A DNA stretch of 10,985 nt from contig JAIXRD010000029.1 in NCBI GenBank assembly GCA_027485365.1, positions 1-10,985 of the forward strand, in the 5' to 3' direction. This stretch comes from Cryomorphaceae bacterium. GTDB lineage: Bacteria; Bacteroidota; Bacteroidia; Flavobacteriales_D; Crocinitomicaceae. Below the pieces are notes generated by a model. That model saw nothing but the letters and a program-made list of their open reading frames with translations. It searched no databases and was not told the origin of the DNA. The number at the start of each line of letters is the position of its first letter. Position 1 is the first letter of the stretch. Shown in pieces: positions 1-6,955 of the stretch. The position numbers and the translations under genes were made by a program.

Positions 1-1294
1 ATAAAAACGTTCCAAGTAAACTTCGAATCTGTTGACGAATTTCTCCTTTGGCTACATGGTCTACGGTTTCAAATATCGTTAGGCTGGGATCCAATTGCTC
101 CGCTTGGTCTTGGGCGAAATACCCAATCCCCACGTTATGCCCGTATTCTACTTCTCCAGTGTATTCAATCTGATTCATCATGATTTTAAGCAAGGTAGAT
201 TTACCAACACCGTTAGGTCCCAAAAGCGCGATCTTTTCGCCGCGTCCAACGGAAATAGATACCGAATGAAACAATGGTTTTTCGTAGGTTTTTCCAACCC
301 CCTCCATGTTAAGTACCCATTTTCCAGGTTGCACGCTGAGTGGAAAGCGCACCCGCATTCCCCCGTAGTTATCGCGCTCAATTTCTATGCGTTCGGTTCG
401 ATCTAACTTTTTAATTAAGGATTGAGCAAAGGCCGCTTTTGATTGCTTCGCACGGAATTTTTCAATCAACATTTCGGTTTGCTTGATGTCTTTATCTTGT
501 TGCTTCTTGGCTTGCTCCAGACGTTCGGTATCTTCTTCACGTCGTTCCTTGTATTTTGAGTATCCAAACGGAAAATCCATCACCCTTCCCATACTAATAT
601 CCAGCGTGCGCTTCGTAACGTTGTCTAGGAATAATCGGTCGTGCGAAATCAAGATGACTGCTCCGGTAAAGCGCTGAAGGTATTGTTCCAACCAAGCAAT
701 GGAGAGGATGTCTAGGTGATTTGTTGGTTCGTCCAGCAACAGGGCATCGGGTTCATTTACAAGAATTCGAGCGAGTTCTGCACGCATTTTCCAACCGCCT
801 GAGAATGTGTCTAGGGGACGATGAACCTCTTCTTTGTCGAATCCAAGCCCTTCGAGTACCGCCATGATTTTTTCTTCCCAGTTATACCCATCGTGTATTT
901 GAAAGGATTGGTTGGCATCAGACAATTCATCGAGTAAGGCTAAATAAGAATCAGATTCGTAGTCTGTTCGTGTGGTTAATGCTTCGTTGATTTGTTCGAT
1001 TTTCTCATTCAGTTCGGTGAGTACCACGTTAGAAGTAACTAAATATTCAAACACCGATTTGGAGGTGTTTATTTTAATGTCCTGGGATAGCATCCCGATT
1101 TTCATCTCTTTTGGCAGGTGAATTCTGCCCTCTGACGGTTGTATTTGTCCAGTTAATAAACGAAGCATGGTGGATTTACCTGCACCATTTTTACCGACTA
1201 ATCCGATTTTGTCTCCGCGATTAATTTGCAGGCTAACGTCAGAGAATAAAAACCCTTGAGGGAGAAAATAACCAAGTTTTTCGAGTGAAATCAT
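1..1294 (-). CDS. ABC-F family ATPase (partial, C-terminus beyond window edge)
   Basis: Soluble tandem-ABC ATPase of the ABC-F class. Members bind the ribosomal E site and modulate translation; they are not transporters. Reading leftward from an ATG at 1294, 431 codons stay open to the window edge. The first nucleotide-binding domain has Walker A GKNGAGKST (about residues 34-42), a signature SGGWKMR (about 165) and Walker B LLLDEPTNHLD (about 185), followed by an ISHDR switch. A charged linker with many K, E and Q (about 235-290) matches the P-site-tRNA interaction region of the family. The second Walker A GPNGVGKST is near residue 361; its signature and Walker B lie outside the window. No membrane segments are seen, which supports ABC-F over a transporter. 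The SGGW form of the signature recalls the YheS/Uup branch, but the exact subfamily, and whether it protects against antibiotics, cannot be decided. It is transcribed divergently from the small gene at 1422. Confidence 0.93.
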   Translation of the reverse strand, partial: MISLEKLGYFLPQGFLFSDVSLQINRGDKIGLVGKNGAGKSTMLRLLTGQIQPSEGRIHLPKEMKIGMLSQDIKINTSKSVFEYLVTSNVVLTELNEKIEQINEALTTRTDYESDSYLALLDELSDANQSFQIHDGYNWEEKIMAVLEGLGFDKEEVHRPLDTFSGGWKMRAELARILVNEPDALLLDEPTNHLDILSIAWLEQYLQRFTGAVILISHDRLFLDNVTKRTLDISMGRVMDFPFGYSKYKERREEDTERLEQAKKQQDKDIKQTEMLIEKFRAKQSKAAFAQSLIKKLDRTERIEIERDNYGGMRVRFPLSVQPGKWVLNMEGVGKTYEKPLFHSVSISVGRGEKIALLGPNGVGKSTLLKIMMNQIEYTGEVEYGHNVGIGYFAQDQAEQLDPSLTIFETVDHVAKGEIRQQIRSLLGTFL

Positions 1295-1421
1295 GTGCAA
1301 AAATACGGCAATGTTTGCAGAGTGCACAGGATTTTATTTGGCAATGCGTTTCTTAAAATTTCACAAAAGCGAACCAAATCCGAGAAAAAATGTTTATTTT
1401 GTATAAAATTCAACTTTTAAC
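1295..1421. other. Divergent intergenic region
   Basis: This 127-bp spacer between the ABC-F gene and the small gene at 1422 must hold promoters for both directions. Only one box-like match stands out: TATTTTTG on the minus strand (1305-1298), which fits the Bacteroidota -7 consensus TAnnTTTG but lies only 3 bases from the ABC-F start codon and lacks a TTG at the expected distance. No hairpin or RNA gene was recognised. Confidence 0.4.
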
Positions 1422-1628
1422 ATGGGTAGACCACCAACACGACCGGCACGCTTAAAGAATGGCTTTTACATAGAACTTAAAGTGCCTGGTACAAGTTCAA
1501 TACTAATACGAAGAGACACCAGAGAACAAATGATGATGGCCGCCGAAGAATACGCGCGTACTAAAACCGTTATTATTCGAGGTGAAATGTTTAACGATAA
1601 ATGGATCGCTGAAGATTCTAAAAGTTAA
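1422..1628 (+). CDS. Small conserved-looking protein of unknown function
   Basis: A 68-residue basic soluble protein. I recall similar short proteins beginning MGRPP followed by a GFYIE segment in Flavobacteriia, but I know of no function. The N-terminus (residues 2-12) is rich in Arg and Pro. A central part, FYIELKVPGTSSILIRR, is likely a beta hairpin, and a helix follows around residues 33-46 (REQMMMAAEEYARTK). There is no signal peptide, membrane segment, Cys pair or obvious catalytic motif. Its basic, beta-strand-plus-helix layout could suit nucleic-acid binding, but that is inference only. Its stop codon is directly followed by the ATG of the next gene with no spacer, so the two are almost certainly co-transcribed and probably translationally coupled. 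The start at 1422 is the only reasonable one in frame. Confidence 0.75.
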   Translation: MGRPPTRPARLKNGFYIELKVPGTSSILIRRDTREQMMMAAEEYARTKTVIIRGEMFNDKWIAEDSKS

Positions 1629-2180
1629 ATGAATCAGAAGTCCTTTGGATTTATTCCGTGGCTTGTTTTCTTTTTTGTAGCCTTAGTTTCAATTCCGTTT
1701 TTTATTTGGTTTGATTTTCTTGGGATAGCAAAATTCGTGGGGATAGCTGTTACTGTTATTTTAGTAGTAGTGCTTAGAATTTGGCTTTATCGCTTGGGTA
1801 AATTAGGTAAGGCGCCTCGGGTGTCATTAAATTCAAACGACGTATACGAATTGAATAGATTTATGCCAGCCCTGTCCTCGCTTCCTATAACAGAACAACG
1901 TGCTTTTCAGCATCGAATCGGATTGATTATGTCGCATATTACGGTTCAACATGAGGCATCTGTTAGCTCAATAAATACCTCACCCAAAGTTCTTGCAATG
2001 GTTGGTGCGTCCCTATTTTTGATGAATGGTCTTGAATCTCAACAGGAATTAACTTTTCTGCTTAGCGAGAACACTACCCTGCAGATAAATGACAATCAAT
2101 TGTCTATTTCTTTAGAGGCTGCCTTGGATGTATTGAGTTCCTTTAGCACCGAACAGATCCTTCTTGCCATAGCTGCTTAG
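1629..2180 (+). CDS. Membrane-anchored protein resembling the N-terminal part of M90/MtfA proteins, without a metal site
   Basis: A 183-residue protein with two hydrophobic segments near the N-terminus (about residues 9-27 and 29-53), ending in a positively charged RLGKLGK stretch. A soluble part of about 130 residues follows and should face the cytoplasm. The segment from about 73 to 135 (LNRFMPALSSLP, then EQRAFQHRIGLIM, then a helix ending LFLMNGL) recalls the N-terminal helical half of MtfA/M90 zinc peptidases, where a Leu-Pro-rich start is followed by an F..RI helix. The diagnostic HExxH helix and its downstream Glu are absent, and the protein ends about 50 residues past the matching part, where family members of about 250-280 residues continue. 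It may be a degenerate or truncated paralogue, or an unrelated helical membrane protein. It abuts the preceding small gene (TAA then ATG), and its stop overlaps the convergent porQ stop by 4 bp. Confidence 0.7.
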   Translation: MNQKSFGFIPWLVFFFVALVSIPFFIWFDFLGIAKFVGIAVTVILVVVLRIWLYRLGKLGKAPRVSLNSNDVYELNRFMPALSSLPITEQRAFQHRIGLIMSHITVQHEASVSSINTSPKVLAMVGASLFLMNGLESQQELTFLLSENTTLQINDNQLSISLEAALDVLSSFSTEQILLAIAA

Positions 2181-3226
2181 TGTTTTTTCCAATCGCTTAA
2201 TTTGGTACTCAACCCGATGGAGTTATTCATACCAGCTTTAGAATATACCATAAAGCCATAATCTAACCTGAATTTCCGGAAATTGAGTCCTACACCGAAG
2301 GATAAGCCAGCTAAACCTGGTGCTTGTTCCAATTTTAATTCTTGTCTTCGGTGGTAATCAAATCCGATGCGTAATTGAAATACACCCTTAGTTACTAATT
2401 CCGCTTGCACTGCCAAATGTCGTGCGAGTTGTTCAACAAAGCCAACGCTTGGAGGTTGTATGGTGTCTCCAGTTAGGCCGTCAATTTTCGGTAAAATCGA
2501 GGGGTCATAATATCCGATTTTCCATTGATTTAAGTGATGTCCAATGAACGTGAATCGGAATGGGGCGTGTTTTAGTTTAACGCTCACACTGCTTTGAATT
2601 TCGAGTGGAAGTGGATTCAGTGCATCATCCAGCCCGGTATATCCTTTAAGTTGAACACCAACGTTTCGTGCGAGCAAGGTCGCATGAATCAATTCGTTTG
2701 AATGGTGGTATTGTACAGCAAAACTACCGGCTAAGCCATAGGAGGAATATGTTTCTAAATACGATCCAATGATTCCTGCATTAACTCCTAAGGTAAACAC
2801 GGGATTTAATTGGTATGCATAACTAGCCCCCGCTTGAAAATCAAAGGCACTGAATGTATTTGTGGTGTTTCCTGTGGCGTCATAGCCTTGAAAAGACCCA
2901 TAACTTACGTGACGAATGTAGGGGACTAAAATCCCCTTTTTTACAGAAATTGCGGTGGATATTGTACCAAAAGTTATTCCCGAAGGCAGTATGGCTTGTT
3001 GAATCGAGTAGTTCCCGAGCATAGATTCATTGGCCAAGGAGGGGTTGATTATTGCAAAATCAAGTGTTTTATCTGCGGTTGGAGAGGCGTATCCTCCAAG
3101 TCCTGCGGCACGCGCTCCTGTGGGTAAATTTAAAAATCCAAACACATAGTTTCCACCGAGTTGCGCATGAACATGCATTGATGCCAAACTAATCAGTAAT
3201 AATAAGAGGGTATAGAATAACTTCAT
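2177..3226 (-). CDS. porQ: Type IX secretion system protein PorQ
   Basis: Outer-membrane beta-barrel component of the type IX secretion system, which is specific to Bacteroidota. In Porphyromonas, PorQ works with PorZ, PorU and PorV in the cell-surface attachment complex that processes cargo carrying the C-terminal signal. This 349-residue protein has a Sec signal peptide (residues 1 to about 21, hydrophobic LLLLLISLA, cleavage probably after HVHA). The mature start follows the PorQ/PorV-like pattern, with YVFGFLNLPTGARAAGLGG at about 27-45 and an INPSL segment soon after. Many alternating-hydrophobic beta strands run to the C-terminus. Full length suits PorQ (about 330-350), and the early GARAAGLGG motif together with this length favours PorQ over the longer PorV. 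No other secretion genes adjoin it, which is usual for this scattered system. It is convergent with the gene at 1629 and divergent from 3285, with 58 bp between starts. Confidence 0.87.
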   Translation of the reverse strand: MKLFYTLLLLLISLASMHVHAQLGGNYVFGFLNLPTGARAAGLGGYASPTADKTLDFAIINPSLANESMLGNYSIQQAILPSGITFGTISTAISVKKGILVPYIRHVSYGSFQGYDATGNTTNTFSAFDFQAGASYAYQLNPVFTLGVNAGIIGSYLETYSSYGLAGSFAVQYHHSNELIHATLLARNVGVQLKGYTGLDDALNPLPLEIQSSVSVKLKHAPFRFTFIGHHLNQWKIGYYDPSILPKIDGLTGDTIQPPSVGFVEQLARHLAVQAELVTKGVFQLRIGFDYHRRQELKLEQAPGLAGLSFGVGLNFRKFRLDYGFMVYSKAGMNNSIGLSTKLSDWKKH

Positions 3227-3284
3227 CGGCGCTTGTCAACGGCAAATTAACACTAAAATTGTTTAATTTTAATGAAAAAAGCGC

Positions 3285-3854
3285 ATGGATTTTTTAGCCG
3301 CAGCAAGTTCCTTAGTTTTAGTTGGTAACCACGCCAAATCATTGATCCCAAGGGATGTGTTTTCAAGTGTTCATTCGTTAACTTATGTTTCGGGTTCAGT
3401 TACTGAGGGCACCGGTGGATTGCTCTTAGACTCAAGTAAGTCAAATCCTGTACTTTGTTTGAGTTATACACCAGAATCACTTGCGGATGCAATCAACACA
3501 TCTTTGGATGAATCCTCAAACACCATTTTAATAGGCGATCCCAGTGAGTGGATTATGGCAGCGGCATTAAGCCAATATATGGATTCGAAGGTCTTGGCAG
3601 CAGCCTTTTTTGTATATCCTGTCGGAATGGCGGCCTTGGATAGCCGTAAAGAACTTGCGCAGTTGATTTTACAATTAAAATCAAAGAATATTCCGACATT
3701 TTTACTTCGCAATCCGGAAGTATTTTTTGAGGGAGTTGAACCAAATTTACCTTGGTTTGTACAACAACTTCAAGAGGGCATATCAATGGGTACACACATT
3801 GAGTACCTGTGCGGATTGTCACAGTCCTCTACAATAGATTCAAATGGTAGATAA
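3285..3854 (+). CDS. Unrecognised soluble protein, coupled to the downstream sigma factor
   Basis: A 189-residue protein I cannot assign. It has no signal peptide or membrane helix; the Ala/Leu/Val-rich start (LAAASSLVLVGNH) reads as a buried beta strand. The pattern of short hydrophobic strands alternating with helices (SLVLVGN, LTYVSGS, NTILIGDPSEWIMAAALSQYM, IPTFLLRNPEVFF) suggests an alpha/beta fold. A Gly-rich turn, GSVTEGTGG (about 37-45), and the IGDPSEW segment (about 83-89) might bind a ligand, but no known nucleotide-binding signature is complete. Its last 11 bases overlap the start of the sigma-factor gene at 3844, so the two are probably translationally coupled and functionally linked. 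It lacks the membrane helix or the zinc-binding His/Cys motif of classical anti-sigma factors, and it sits upstream of the sigma gene, where anti-sigma genes usually lie downstream. The start is the first in-frame ATG after the divergent porQ promoter region. Confidence 0.72.
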   Translation: MDFLAAASSLVLVGNHAKSLIPRDVFSSVHSLTYVSGSVTEGTGGLLLDSSKSNPVLCLSYTPESLADAINTSLDESSNTILIGDPSEWIMAAALSQYMDSKVLAAAFFVYPVGMAALDSRKELAQLILQLKSKNIPTFLLRNPEVFFEGVEPNLPWFVQQLQEGISMGTHIEYLCGLSQSSTIDSNGR

Positions 3855-4419
3855 AAAACATATCGACGTAATTTTCACCGAGCTCTTAAATCGTTATCAA
3901 GGGTTTTTCTTACATCAAATTCGCTTGAAATTTGAAGGAGAAGAAGTATATGACGTTTACCAAGAATTTTGCATTCACCTCTATCAGATTTTATCGACCA
4001 AATATTCTACAGATATTGATTTGTTTAACACGCGCTCATGGTTAAAGGCGGTAGTTTCTAACTTTAGTATATCCATGCTGCGCAAAAAGAATAAAAAGCG
4101 AAAAGTAAATTTGATTTCTGAGGAAAAAACAAGCATTGCCCGGGCAAATTATTCGGACGAATCTTACAATACTGATCAACCCAAAGGTGAACCTGATTAT
4201 TTTCACGCGATGTCCGATGTATTACTTCACTTGAGCAAACGCGATGCTTTAATGCTAAAGCTTAAGTATTATTATGGTGTTCCTTCCTCGCGAATAGCGC
4301 GAATCTTGAATGTAGCTCATGTGGATGTAACGATTGGTCGTTTAAAGCAGCGAATCATACGCAAATCAGGAATCAATGATTTAGATGCCTTGTTGCGGAC
4401 TTACCCTTGGTTGACATAA
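3844..4419 (+). CDS. ECF-type RNA polymerase sigma factor (sigma-70 family)
   Basis: A transcription initiation factor of about the usual ECF size (191 residues). Region 2 occupies about residues 12-88. It contains DVYQEFCIHLY (37-47), which corresponds to the core-binding DlvQevF motif, and SWLKAVVSNFSISMLRK (65-81), the promoter-melting and -10-recognition helix, ending in a Lys/Arg-rich patch. A polar linker (about 90-118) leads to region 4 (about 121-175). There LSKRDALMLKLKYYYGVPS is the first helix pair, and SSRIARILNVAHVDVTIGRL is the helix-turn-helix that reads the -35 element. No anti-sigma gene follows, because the next gene is on the opposite strand. Instead the gene starts inside the 3' end of an unknown soluble protein (11-bp overlap). 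The regulon cannot be predicted. A weak hairpin with a T-rich tail just past the stop may terminate this unit. Confidence 0.85.
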   Translation: MVDKKHIDVIFTELLNRYQGFFLHQIRLKFEGEEVYDVYQEFCIHLYQILSTKYSTDIDLFNTRSWLKAVVSNFSISMLRKKNKKRKVNLISEEKTSIARANYSDESYNTDQPKGEPDYFHAMSDVLLHLSKRDALMLKLKYYYGVPSSRIARILNVAHVDVTIGRLKQRIIRKSGINDLDALLRTYPWLT

Positions 4420-4426
4420 GCTAAAC

Positions 4427-5341
4427 TCAGTACGCCATGTGGCGCTCTTTCTTTTCAGCGAAAATATCAGCAATGGTTACAAGGATTCCGGTTTCTTCTA
4501 CGCCGCCAAATTCTGGATTCACCGCGGTGCCAAACGTTTTCATGGTAGGCGATAAATTCATATAAATATTTACTAAAGGTGGGATGAACTCACCTTTTTC
4601 TCGAATGTGCGCATTGAGCACTTTAAATCCATCCTTAAAATCTAAGCCCTTCAATTGACTGTCCACATAGGCACGATCATAGTCTTGAATCAGTGGATGA
4701 AAAGGTTTCATTAGGCCTTCATTATCCGGAAAATACGTATGCATGAAATGCAATAAGAAATCTCTGCTCGAGGTATCGTAATTCGGATACATGGTTACTT
4801 TTCCAAAAAAGTACTTAATCTCAGGATGCTCACGAACCAATACACCCAATCCATCCCAAATATTATCCAATGCGAATAATCCTTTTCTTGGATTTACCGT
4901 AGGTTGAAAATTAGGTTGAACCCAACTTCTTCCCAATTCGATGGTGTAGGGTAGGTATTGCGTAATGAAGGTATCGGTGAAATCAAAATAATGCGTGGTT
5001 GATAAATGAATGATTCCTTGCTCATCAATGGCGCGATCGCAGAAGGCAAAGCGATATCCCCCTATGATTTCCTCATCTTCTGGCGACCAAACAATAAGTT
5101 GCTCATAGGCATATTCTCCAAGGTCATATTCATCGAGGTCGATAGACAAGCCTGTGCCACCTCCAGAAGCTCGAAACGTGATTTCTCTTAACCTTCCAAT
5201 TTCTTGAACGACATTTGGAGCATTGGAATTGTTAACGATATAAATTTCATTATCACCTTTACGTGTTGTTCGAACTAAGCCATTTCTGTGGAGTTCCTCC
5301 TTCAGGATGGATTTAGGAATTGCTTCGATTATTGGTTCCAT
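4427..5341 (-). CDS. glsB: GNAT-fold N-acyltransferase of amino-acid lipid synthesis (GlsB/OlsB-like)
   Basis: Probably transfers a 3-hydroxy-fatty acyl group from acyl-ACP to the amino group of glycine (GlsB, as in Bacteroides) or ornithine (OlsB), giving the lyso-lipid that the neighbouring enzyme finishes. The 304-residue protein has the family hallmarks: EIGRLREITFRASGGGTG (about 47-64) followed by DLDEYD (68-73), an LIVW...IIGGYR strand pair carrying the acyl-donor site (about 83-97), ELGRSWVQP near 140 and a DNIWDGLGV segment near 160. The start at 5341 lies 29 bp inside the 3' end of the GlsA-like gene, so translation of the two is probably coupled. In some flavobacteria and in Serratia the two activities are fused in one protein (OlsF); here they are separate. 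Sequence alone does not fix whether glycine or ornithine is the substrate. Glycine is the better guess for Bacteroidota with separate genes. Confidence 0.78.
   Translation of the reverse strand: MEPIIEAIPKSILKEELHRNGLVRTTRKGDNEIYIVNNSNAPNVVQEIGRLREITFRASGGGTGLSIDLDEYDLGEYAYEQLIVWSPEDEEIIGGYRFAFCDRAIDEQGIIHLSTTHYFDFTDTFITQYLPYTIELGRSWVQPNFQPTVNPRKGLFALDNIWDGLGVLVREHPEIKYFFGKVTMYPNYDTSSRDFLLHFMHTYFPDNEGLMKPFHPLIQDYDRAYVDSQLKGLDFKDGFKVLNAHIREKGEFIPPLVNIYMNLSPTMKTFGTAVNPEFGGVEETGILVTIADIFAEKKERHMAY
4433..4455 (+). terminator. Possible rho-independent terminator for the sigma-factor unit
   Basis: Just past the sigma-factor stop, CGCC and GGCG (4433-4436 and 4441-4444) can pair around a 4-base loop; alternatively a 5-bp CGCCA/TGGCG pairing leaves only 2 bases. 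The pyrimidine run CTCTTTCTTTT follows. The stem is short and the T tract is interrupted, so efficiency is doubtful. The element also lies inside the last codons of the convergent acyltransferase gene, so its base pairing is constrained by coding. Confidence 0.3.
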
Positions 5342-6155
5342 ATTTGGTTGGTATGTTGTAAAGTAATTCTTTTATTTCTTGAGCAAGGCGCTGTTCATCC
5401 TTATTTTCCTCATTATTTAGAAGATGGATAGGATCGCCTACAGTAAAAACGATTTTCTTGCCACGTTGTTTATAGAGCTCGTCTGCAAGATATAGCATTT
5501 CAAGGGTTGTTTTGATGCCTAGCCAAGTTCTTAGGCGATGCAAGCCATAGAAAAAACGTGATAATTTTCCTTCGATGTGAATTGGAATTATCGGATGTCC
5601 AGTTGTTTTGGCATAGGTAACAAAGGTCCGCTTCCATTCAAGGTCTTTAATTACCCCCTGTTGCTTCCTGCTTACTAGGCCAGCCGGAAAAATACAAATC
5701 GCTTTATCCGAGTTGAACATCGCTGCAATCGTATCTCGCGTATCACTTCTATTTTTACCGTGTTTGTTTACACCTACAAATAAATCCTTTAAGGGTATAA
5801 TATTTAAGAGTAAATCGTTTACCAAGAATACGAGGTCAGGTCGGTGATTTTTCATTGCGGCTATGAATGCCACCCCATCAACACCGCCTAAGGGGTGATT
5901 AAGCACTATAATAACTGGTCCTTGCTTTGGAATGCGCTCGATGCCGTTAAATACAGGTTGAATCTTTAAGTAATCAACAACGGCTTCACAGAATTCATAG
6001 TTTTTAAGATGACCATGTTTCTCTAAAAATGAATTGATTTCTTTTTGATGGATAATTCGTTCCAAATACGATATCGCAAAGCGAGGGAGCTTTTTAAGCA
6101 ATTCCGGATTTTTGTCACCGATTAATTTTCGAACATCAATATGGAGCTCATTCAT
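5313..6155 (-). CDS. glsA: PlsC-like lysolipid O-acyltransferase (GlsA/OlsA-like)
   Basis: Likely performs the second step of amino-acid lipid synthesis: it esterifies the 3-hydroxyl of the N-acylated lyso-lipid with another acyl chain from acyl-ACP, at the inner face of the cytoplasmic membrane. The 280-residue protein has the acyltransferase motif VLNHPLGGVDG (about 85-94, with His87 and Asp93). This is the H-x5-D spacing seen in the hemolysin-type branch, where classical PlsC has H-x4-D. The downstream substrate-binding block FPAGLVSR (156-163) and the block PIIPIHIEG also fit. There is no clear membrane-spanning helix, so attachment is probably peripheral. It lies 29 bp after the MBL-fold gene and overlaps the GlsB-like gene by 29 bp. 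Order here is glsA then glsB, the same order as the domains of fused OlsF proteins. A general phospholipid acyltransferase role is less likely given the partner gene. Confidence 0.78.
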   Translation of the reverse strand: MNELHIDVRKLIGDKNPELLKKLPRFAISYLERIIHQKEINSFLEKHGHLKNYEFCEAVVDYLKIQPVFNGIERIPKQGPVIIVLNHPLGGVDGVAFIAAMKNHRPDLVFLVNDLLLNIIPLKDLFVGVNKHGKNRSDTRDTIAAMFNSDKAICIFPAGLVSRKQQGVIKDLEWKRTFVTYAKTTGHPIIPIHIEGKLSRFFYGLHRLRTWLGIKTTLEMLYLADELYKQRGKKIVFTVGDPIHLLNNEENKDEQRLAQEIKELLYNIPTKYGTNNRSNS

Positions 6156-6184
6156 GGTTCGTAAAACTAGTAATAATACCGAAC

Positions 6185-6955
6185 TTAAATATTGAATTCT
6201 ATCCGTAAGCCGTCAAATGCTGGATTTACTCCCTGTGGAAGTTTAGCGGAAATTTCATCGTGCGTACCAAACAAATGGGATATATGTGTTAAATAAGTTT
6301 GCTGCGGTTTAATGTCATCAATGAATGCAAGCGCCTCTTCTAAATTGAAATGAGAAATGTGGTGCGATTCGTGCAAACAATTTATAATTAGTATTGGAAT
6401 ACCTCTCAACAACTTCCTTGACGACTCAGGAATGGTTTTCGCGTCGGTAATATATGCCAAATCCCCGATTCGATAACCGAAGACACGCATTGCGTGATGC
6501 CAAACAGGAATCGGTGTGAAGGTAAAACCATCGATAACAAAGGGGGCTTCATCAATTTCATGGACAGTAACTTTGGGAATTCCTGGGTAATTCCCTTTGA
6601 AAATATAAGAATAGCTCTGATGCAACGCGGCCACCACTTCCTTCGGAGCATACAAAGGCATCGCTTGCTCGTGAACGTAATTAAATGCACGGACGTCATC
6701 AAGACCAGAAATGTGGTCCCTGTGCTCGTGTGTATACAAGATTGCATTTAAGTGTTTTACTTGCTCTCGAAGTATTTGATACCTGAAATCTGGACCTGAA
6801 TCTATGCAATACGTAAATTCATTGATTTGAATCAAAACACTACTTCTCAGACGCTTGTCTTTTTTATCCCGAGATTCGCAAACATGGCAAGAACAAACCG
6901 GCATCGGTACACCTTGTGATGTTCCAGTACCCAGGAATATAAGCTTACCTTTCAC
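6185..6955 (-). CDS. PhnP-like metallo-beta-lactamase-fold hydrolase
   Basis: A 256-residue cytoplasmic metal-dependent phosphodiesterase of the PhnP branch. E. coli PhnP opens 5-phosphoribosyl 1,2-cyclic phosphate in phosphonate degradation, and relatives hydrolyse other cyclic phosphodiesters. The start FLGTGTSQGVP is diagnostic and is followed by C21-x-C23-x2-C26, which binds the structural zinc of PhnP. The catalytic metal ligands are HEHRDH (76-81), His153/154 in PVWHHAM, Asp171 in YITDAK, and a late His in the THISH segment (224-227). Nothing in the window belongs to the C-P lyase pathway, so the substrate is probably another cyclic phosphate. The start is GTG at 6955-6953: the last codons of the upstream nuclease read CTG TGA, and GTGA provides a 4-bp stop/start overlap. 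The leading MKGKL and the conserved FLGTG strand right after it support this start. Translational coupling to the nuclease suggests a linked substrate, but this is inference. Confidence 0.85.
   Translation of the reverse strand: MKGKLIFLGTGTSQGVPMPVCSCHVCESRDKKDKRLRSSVLIQINEFTYCIDSGPDFRYQILREQVKHLNAILYTHEHRDHISGLDDVRAFNYVHEQAMPLYAPKEVVAALHQSYSYIFKGNYPGIPKVTVHEIDEAPFVIDGFTFTPIPVWHHAMRVFGYRIGDLAYITDAKTIPESSRKLLRGIPILIINCLHESHHISHFNLEEALAFIDDIKPQQTYLTHISHLFGTHDEISAKLPQGVNPAFDGLRIEFNI

Noticed and set aside
95..677. Plus-strand open frames of 103 and 64 codons
   Set aside because: They lie antisense to the well-supported ABC-F gene, with no family resemblance or own start context.
1298..1305. 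TATTTTTG on the minus strand as the ABC-F promoter -7 box
   Set aside because: It fits TAnnTTTG exactly, but it would start transcription at or inside the ATG, and no TTG lies at the usual upstream spacing. Chance matches are common in AT-rich DNA.
3464..3822. Minus-strand frames of 82 and 89 codons opposite the unknown protein gene
   Set aside because: The plus-strand frame is longer, coupled to the sigma gene and has protein-like strand and helix patterning. The antisense frames do not.
5313..5341. The 29-bp glsA/glsB overlap as a sign of a frameshifted fusion gene
   Set aside because: Both proteins have complete, plausible ends: glsB has its own ATG and N-terminal segment before the conserved motif, so separate genes are the simpler reading.
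6406..6751. Open frames of 113 (-) and 85 (+) codons inside the MBL-fold gene
   Set aside because: They overlap the conserved metal-binding region of a clear gene in other frames and show no protein features.
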